A stretch of DNA of 22,923 nucleotides. Origin: Fragilaria crotonensis (Eukaryota > Bacillariophyta > Fragilariophyceae > Fragilariales > Fragilariaceae). Position 1 is the stretch's first letter; each line of letters begins with the position of its first letter. The stretch is from assembly GCA_022925895.1 (NCBI GenBank), contig JAKSYS010000811.1:1-22923 (forward strand), given 5' to 3'. This document shows positions 20,171 to 22,923 of the stretch, one piece after another. A program made the translations under genes and the position numbers. The notes below the pieces were generated by a model. The model saw only the letters and a program-made list of their open reading frames with translations, did no database searches and was not told the origin of the DNA.

Positions 20171-20173
20171 TCA
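20166..20173. promoter_or_regulatory. Perfect TGACGTCA (CRE/bZIP-type) site
   Basis: This palindromic bZIP site overlaps the right end of the foldback repeat. Without the retroelement it would lie about 540 bases upstream of the start codon of K+ channel 1. Similar TGACGT elements act in CO2/cAMP-responsive diatom promoters, but nothing here shows that this one is used. Confidence 0.2.
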
Positions 20174-20484
20174 TTTCCTTGCATTCTAATCGAAACCAGC
20201 ATATAGCATACACCAAAACCAGACACTACTACGGTAGACCTACTACTAGTAGCTGGCGATGTTTCTCCTTATACCAGTAGTACCGTAGTACCTGGTAGTG
20301 TATTGTTCCAGGAACGGGTTGACTCAAGAGACCCCATGGCCGTTGTCCCATCCACTAGCTAGAACATAGTTTTTCTCCAGCTTCAGTGATCACGACGGAA
20401 ACGCTAGGGCACATGCATGGGCATTAACTAGCTTAAATCAAAACATCAGTGTAGTTACGTAGATATTGTTTGAACGACGGTAGA

Positions 20485-22818
20485 TTAAGTTGCAGCCCGT
20501 ACGGTGTCAAGGAAAGCCAAGACGTGGCGGGACTTAGATCGTATGCCCTCGTCGATCGCCGTGTTGTGCCAACGATCTTCAGCAGTTAGGTCCGCTCCGA
20601 ATTCGACCAACACCTTCAACGCCGCGGCGTTGCCTTCTGCGGCAGCAATGTGGGCGGCAGTACGCTTATCGTAGTCTGCGGCGTCCACCTTAATTCCGGC
20701 CTTAAGGAGTCGCCTTAAAGTAAGAATATCTCCGTCAAATACTGCTTGGCAAAGCGTTGAGGCTGCTTTGCCTTCGTCCATACACAACTTAGCACCACGC
20801 AAAATCATCTCGTGCATCGTGTCTTCGTGACCTTTCCTTGCGGCTTCGTACAAAGCAGAGGCTCCACTCATATCAACCAAATTTGGATTTGCCTGGAAGT
20901 CCAAAATTAACTTCACCGCGTCTGTATTCCCTTTCATGGCTGCAACCATGAGCGCGGTTCTCTGATCATAGTCACAGCTGTTAGGATCGAACCCGTTATC
21001 ACACACAAGGGCAATGGCGCCAGAGTCTCCTCTTGCAGCAGCGAACAAGAATTTCGTGATCTTGTCGTCCTCATGCTTGCTCATGTACATTGTTATAAGA
21101 TCCCTTATTGCAGACGACGAGGCACTCTGAGCTTTAGACGCTGGCCGACCACGGCTTGAGGGATCTTCATACGCGTAACCTGCGCGAAGAAGCTCAATCT
21201 TCTTGGGCAGTACCACCGAAGAATTCAAGCCTCCTTCTTCTCCTAATGCGTCCACTTTCGCCAACAGATTTTGCAATATCATGCTAGCACTTCCTGGGTG
21301 GTTTTCTGCAATCACTTTGTACGACGACCTCGAAAGTGTCAACGTCTTGCACACAGTTTTGGTACGAACCGTATCAATCTGGGGAGACTCGGTAAAGAAA
21401 CCGATTTCGTTGATGAACGCACCTGCGTTGACGAGCACGCCCTCTGAGCCCTCATGACCATCGTGACCAAAAAGACGGCCAGCTGGCTTGATGAGCGAGA
21501 CAACTCCTTCGACAAGCAGGTACAAATCGGAGCACGCACTGCCGCGGTGCAGAAGCTCTTCGCCGGGACAAAAAATCTCCACAGTGCAACCTGACAAGAA
21601 CGCATCGATAAACTGCTGCCTTGTATTCTGCAGCAACCTTGTTTGCAACAACGAAGGCAAGTAAAGCTTTCGCAGCACTTTGCGCCGCACAGCACTGGGG
21701 AACTGAGCGAGCACTTGCTGGTCGGCAATTTCGCGATTCTTGAATTCCAACTTGAGCTGAGTCTTGAGGCTCTTATGCGCCACACGGTCGAGGCTGTGGA
21801 TAGCGGCATATTGCTTGAGCACTTGAAGTGCATCGCGATAAAGACCGGTGGCCTCGTCCTGTTTGACAATCACTAACGTCATGGAACCGATAATCCACGA
21901 GGAGATGATCATATTCAGCAGCATGAACGTTATACCCCACACTTGCTCGACTTCATTGGCAGGAGAATAATCACCGTAACCCACGGTCGTAAATGTGACA
22001 ATCGCCCAATACAACGAAGTTAGATACCGTTCAAAGGTATCCATTTCTGCAACTTGACCACCAATCCAAGTGTTATCCGGATCAAAATTGAATTCACGAG
22101 CGATGAAGTATATGGTGCATGCGGAGAAGTGCGACCAAACCAAGGCCGCCGAAAAGTTGCGAGCTACAGTCAGTAACGTGAGAGAAACTCGAGCGTTGTA
22201 CTGTAGAACGTCGAACAGTTCCTTCACACGGTAAAGTCGCACCAATTTCACCAGCCGCAAAAGAGATAGGAATTGTGTCGTGGAATTGTCTTGGCCAATT
22301 TGACCTGCGCACGCCAGAGCGAAGGCATAGAACGGAAAGACACCCAACACATCAACCCAGAACATGCGGCGCAAGTAATTCTTGGCGATCAACTTACGAT
22401 CGTATATGATTTCATCATCTTCATTAAAATAGGCCAAGAAAAATGAGACACCAATATCCACAACAAAAATAGAAACCAAAATGATTTCAATTGCTAAGGC
22501 TCTGACATCATTCTGGGGGAGCCCGCCAGGCCCGAAAGCAATCTGGAATGTCTCGGTGAAAATTGTCAAAATTGCGCAGACAACTGTGAGACCCCACCAA
22601 GTCTTGTAGCCCTTGCTCCAAGGAAAGATTACCCCGCTGATTTTAGCCTCTCGAACCATTTCTCGTGCCGAGGAAGTGGACACTCCTGCAATGTTTGAAG
22701 TGGGTCGAACGCTTCTGATGCTTAGGTCGTCAATCGTTTCCATGTTGGACGAGCTCGGTTTGCCCGATTTCTGATCAGTACTATCGCGACCCTTGCTTTC
22801 CTTATCTTCCTCCATCAT
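20485..22818 (-). CDS. Shaker/AKT-like K+ channel with cNBD and ankyrin repeats (paralogue 2)
   Basis: The protein has 777 residues from ATG 22818 (a second ATG follows directly), with no introns. S1 is at about 74-95, S2 110-130, S3 152-170, S4 182-202 (LSLLRLVKLVRLYRVKEL), S5 213-240, the pore at 268-285 with filter TVGYGD at 278-283, and S6 294-318. A C-linker leads to a cyclic-nucleotide-binding-like domain (about 400-520; VEIFCPGEELLHRG, FINEIGF, VRTKTV). Ankyrin repeats fill about 595-775 (for example DQRTALMVAAMKGNTDAVKLIL and DKRTAAHIAAAEGNAAALKVLV). It should form a tetrameric K+ channel; which membrane it occupies cannot be read. It aligns with paralogue 1 almost throughout, with the filter at the same residue number, but it has the usual TTVGYGD and one more basic residue in S4. 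Confidence 0.9.
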   Translation of the reverse strand: MMEEDKESKGRDSTDQKSGKPSSSNMETIDDLSIRSVRPTSNIAGVSTSSAREMVREAKISGVIFPWSKGYKTWWGLTVVCAILTIFTETFQIAFGPGGLPQNDVRALAIEIILVSIFVVDIGVSFFLAYFNEDDEIIYDRKLIAKNYLRRMFWVDVLGVFPFYAFALACAGQIGQDNSTTQFLSLLRLVKLVRLYRVKELFDVLQYNARVSLTLLTVARNFSAALVWSHFSACTIYFIAREFNFDPDNTWIGGQVAEMDTFERYLTSLYWAIVTFTTVGYGDYSPANEVEQVWGITFMLLNMIISSWIIGSMTLVIVKQDEATGLYRDALQVLKQYAAIHSLDRVAHKSLKTQLKLEFKNREIADQQVLAQFPSAVRRKVLRKLYLPSLLQTRLLQNTRQQFIDAFLSGCTVEIFCPGEELLHRGSACSDLYLLVEGVVSLIKPAGRLFGHDGHEGSEGVLVNAGAFINEIGFFTESPQIDTVRTKTVCKTLTLSRSSYKVIAENHPGSASMILQNLLAKVDALGEEGGLNSSVVLPKKIELLRAGYAYEDPSSRGRPASKAQSASSSAIRDLITMYMSKHEDDKITKFLFAAARGDSGAIALVCDNGFDPNSCDYDQRTALMVAAMKGNTDAVKLILDFQANPNLVDMSGASALYEAARKGHEDTMHEMILRGAKLCMDEGKAASTLCQAVFDGDILTLRRLLKAGIKVDAADYDKRTAAHIAAAEGNAAALKVLVEFGADLTAEDRWHNTAIDEGIRSKSRHVLAFLDTVRAAT

Positions 22819-22899
22819 ATAATTCTGTTGCAGTTTGACGGAAGCGCGTTATCGCTACGTACACAAACGTTGTTATATGTACAGATACCTTGGCGTTTG

Positions 22900-22923
22900 C
22901 GGAAGGCGGAAGGCGGAAGGCGG
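22900..22923. repeat. GGAAGGC heptamer repeat at the window edge
   Basis: The unit GGAAGGC is repeated about three times up to the last base and may continue beyond the window. It lies in the presumed promoter of K+ channel 2. Confidence 0.7.

Larger units (their letters stand above)
19822..20484. other. Intergenic remainder between the channel paralogues
   Basis: Together with 14644-14839 this formed the original spacer of roughly 0.85 kb between the two channel genes before the retroelement inserted. It holds a foldback repeat (20053-20170) and many GTAC tetramers. No gene is seen. Confidence 0.5.

Noticed and set aside
1-22923. CRISPR array, bacterial operon or tRNA/rRNA gene
   Set aside because: No regularly spaced direct repeats with unique spacers, no ribosomal sequence, and no cloverleaf that I could recognise; introns and gene structure are eukaryotic.

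Overview
The window looks like nuclear DNA of a diatom or a close photosynthetic stramenopile. The evidence is very short GT-AG introns (61, 67 and 76 nt are clear), a plastid-lumen precursor with a twin-arginine signal, a mitochondrial-type propionyl-CoA carboxylase beta subunit, plant-like K+ channels with ankyrin repeats, and a Ty1/copia-type retroelement whose Gag and Pol fragments resemble the diatom copia lineages. This assignment rests on remembered family features, not on a database search.

Layout from left to right: a GTAC-rich intergenic block (78-341); a small thylakoid-lumen precursor gene (644-1091, +); a large coiled-coil and poly-proline protein of unknown function (4157-1341, -); a divergent promoter region; a class I SAM-dependent methyltransferase (4690-5377, +); a gene-free stretch; a protein with a C-terminal receiver-like domain whose phospho-acceptor position is Glu (6321-8059, +); a 3.2 kb gap (8060-11221 at most, ending at 10222) that holds a 693 bp element with terminal inverted repeats (9117-9809); propionyl-CoA carboxylase beta (10223-12025, +, three exons); and, converging on it, a voltage-gated-type K+ channel (14643-12199, -). 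A 5 kb copia-type retroelement on the minus strand (14840-19821) follows, with short LTRs identical by eye. Beyond it lies a second, paralogous K+ channel in the same orientation (22818-20485, -). The two channels are a tandem duplication, and the retroelement sits in the spacer about 0.2 kb upstream of the first channel's start codon.

Two patterns cross gene boundaries. First, five otherwise convincing genes need single-base frame corrections, most of them at short homopolymers (lumen protein, coiled-coil gene, methyltransferase, receiver gene, carboxylase). The tail of channel 1 shows a similar break inside a tandem repeat. The simplest reading is consensus indels in the assembly, although pseudogenes or allelic differences cannot be excluded from one sequence. 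Second, intergenic patches are heavily enriched in the palindrome GTAC while the long coding regions are not.

The most interesting candidates are the retroelement with identical LTRs but a gutted pol, the TIR element flanked by GTAC, the Glu-substituted receiver protein, and the divergence of gating and filter residues between the two channel paralogues. I did not find a complete, clearly new multi-gene system.
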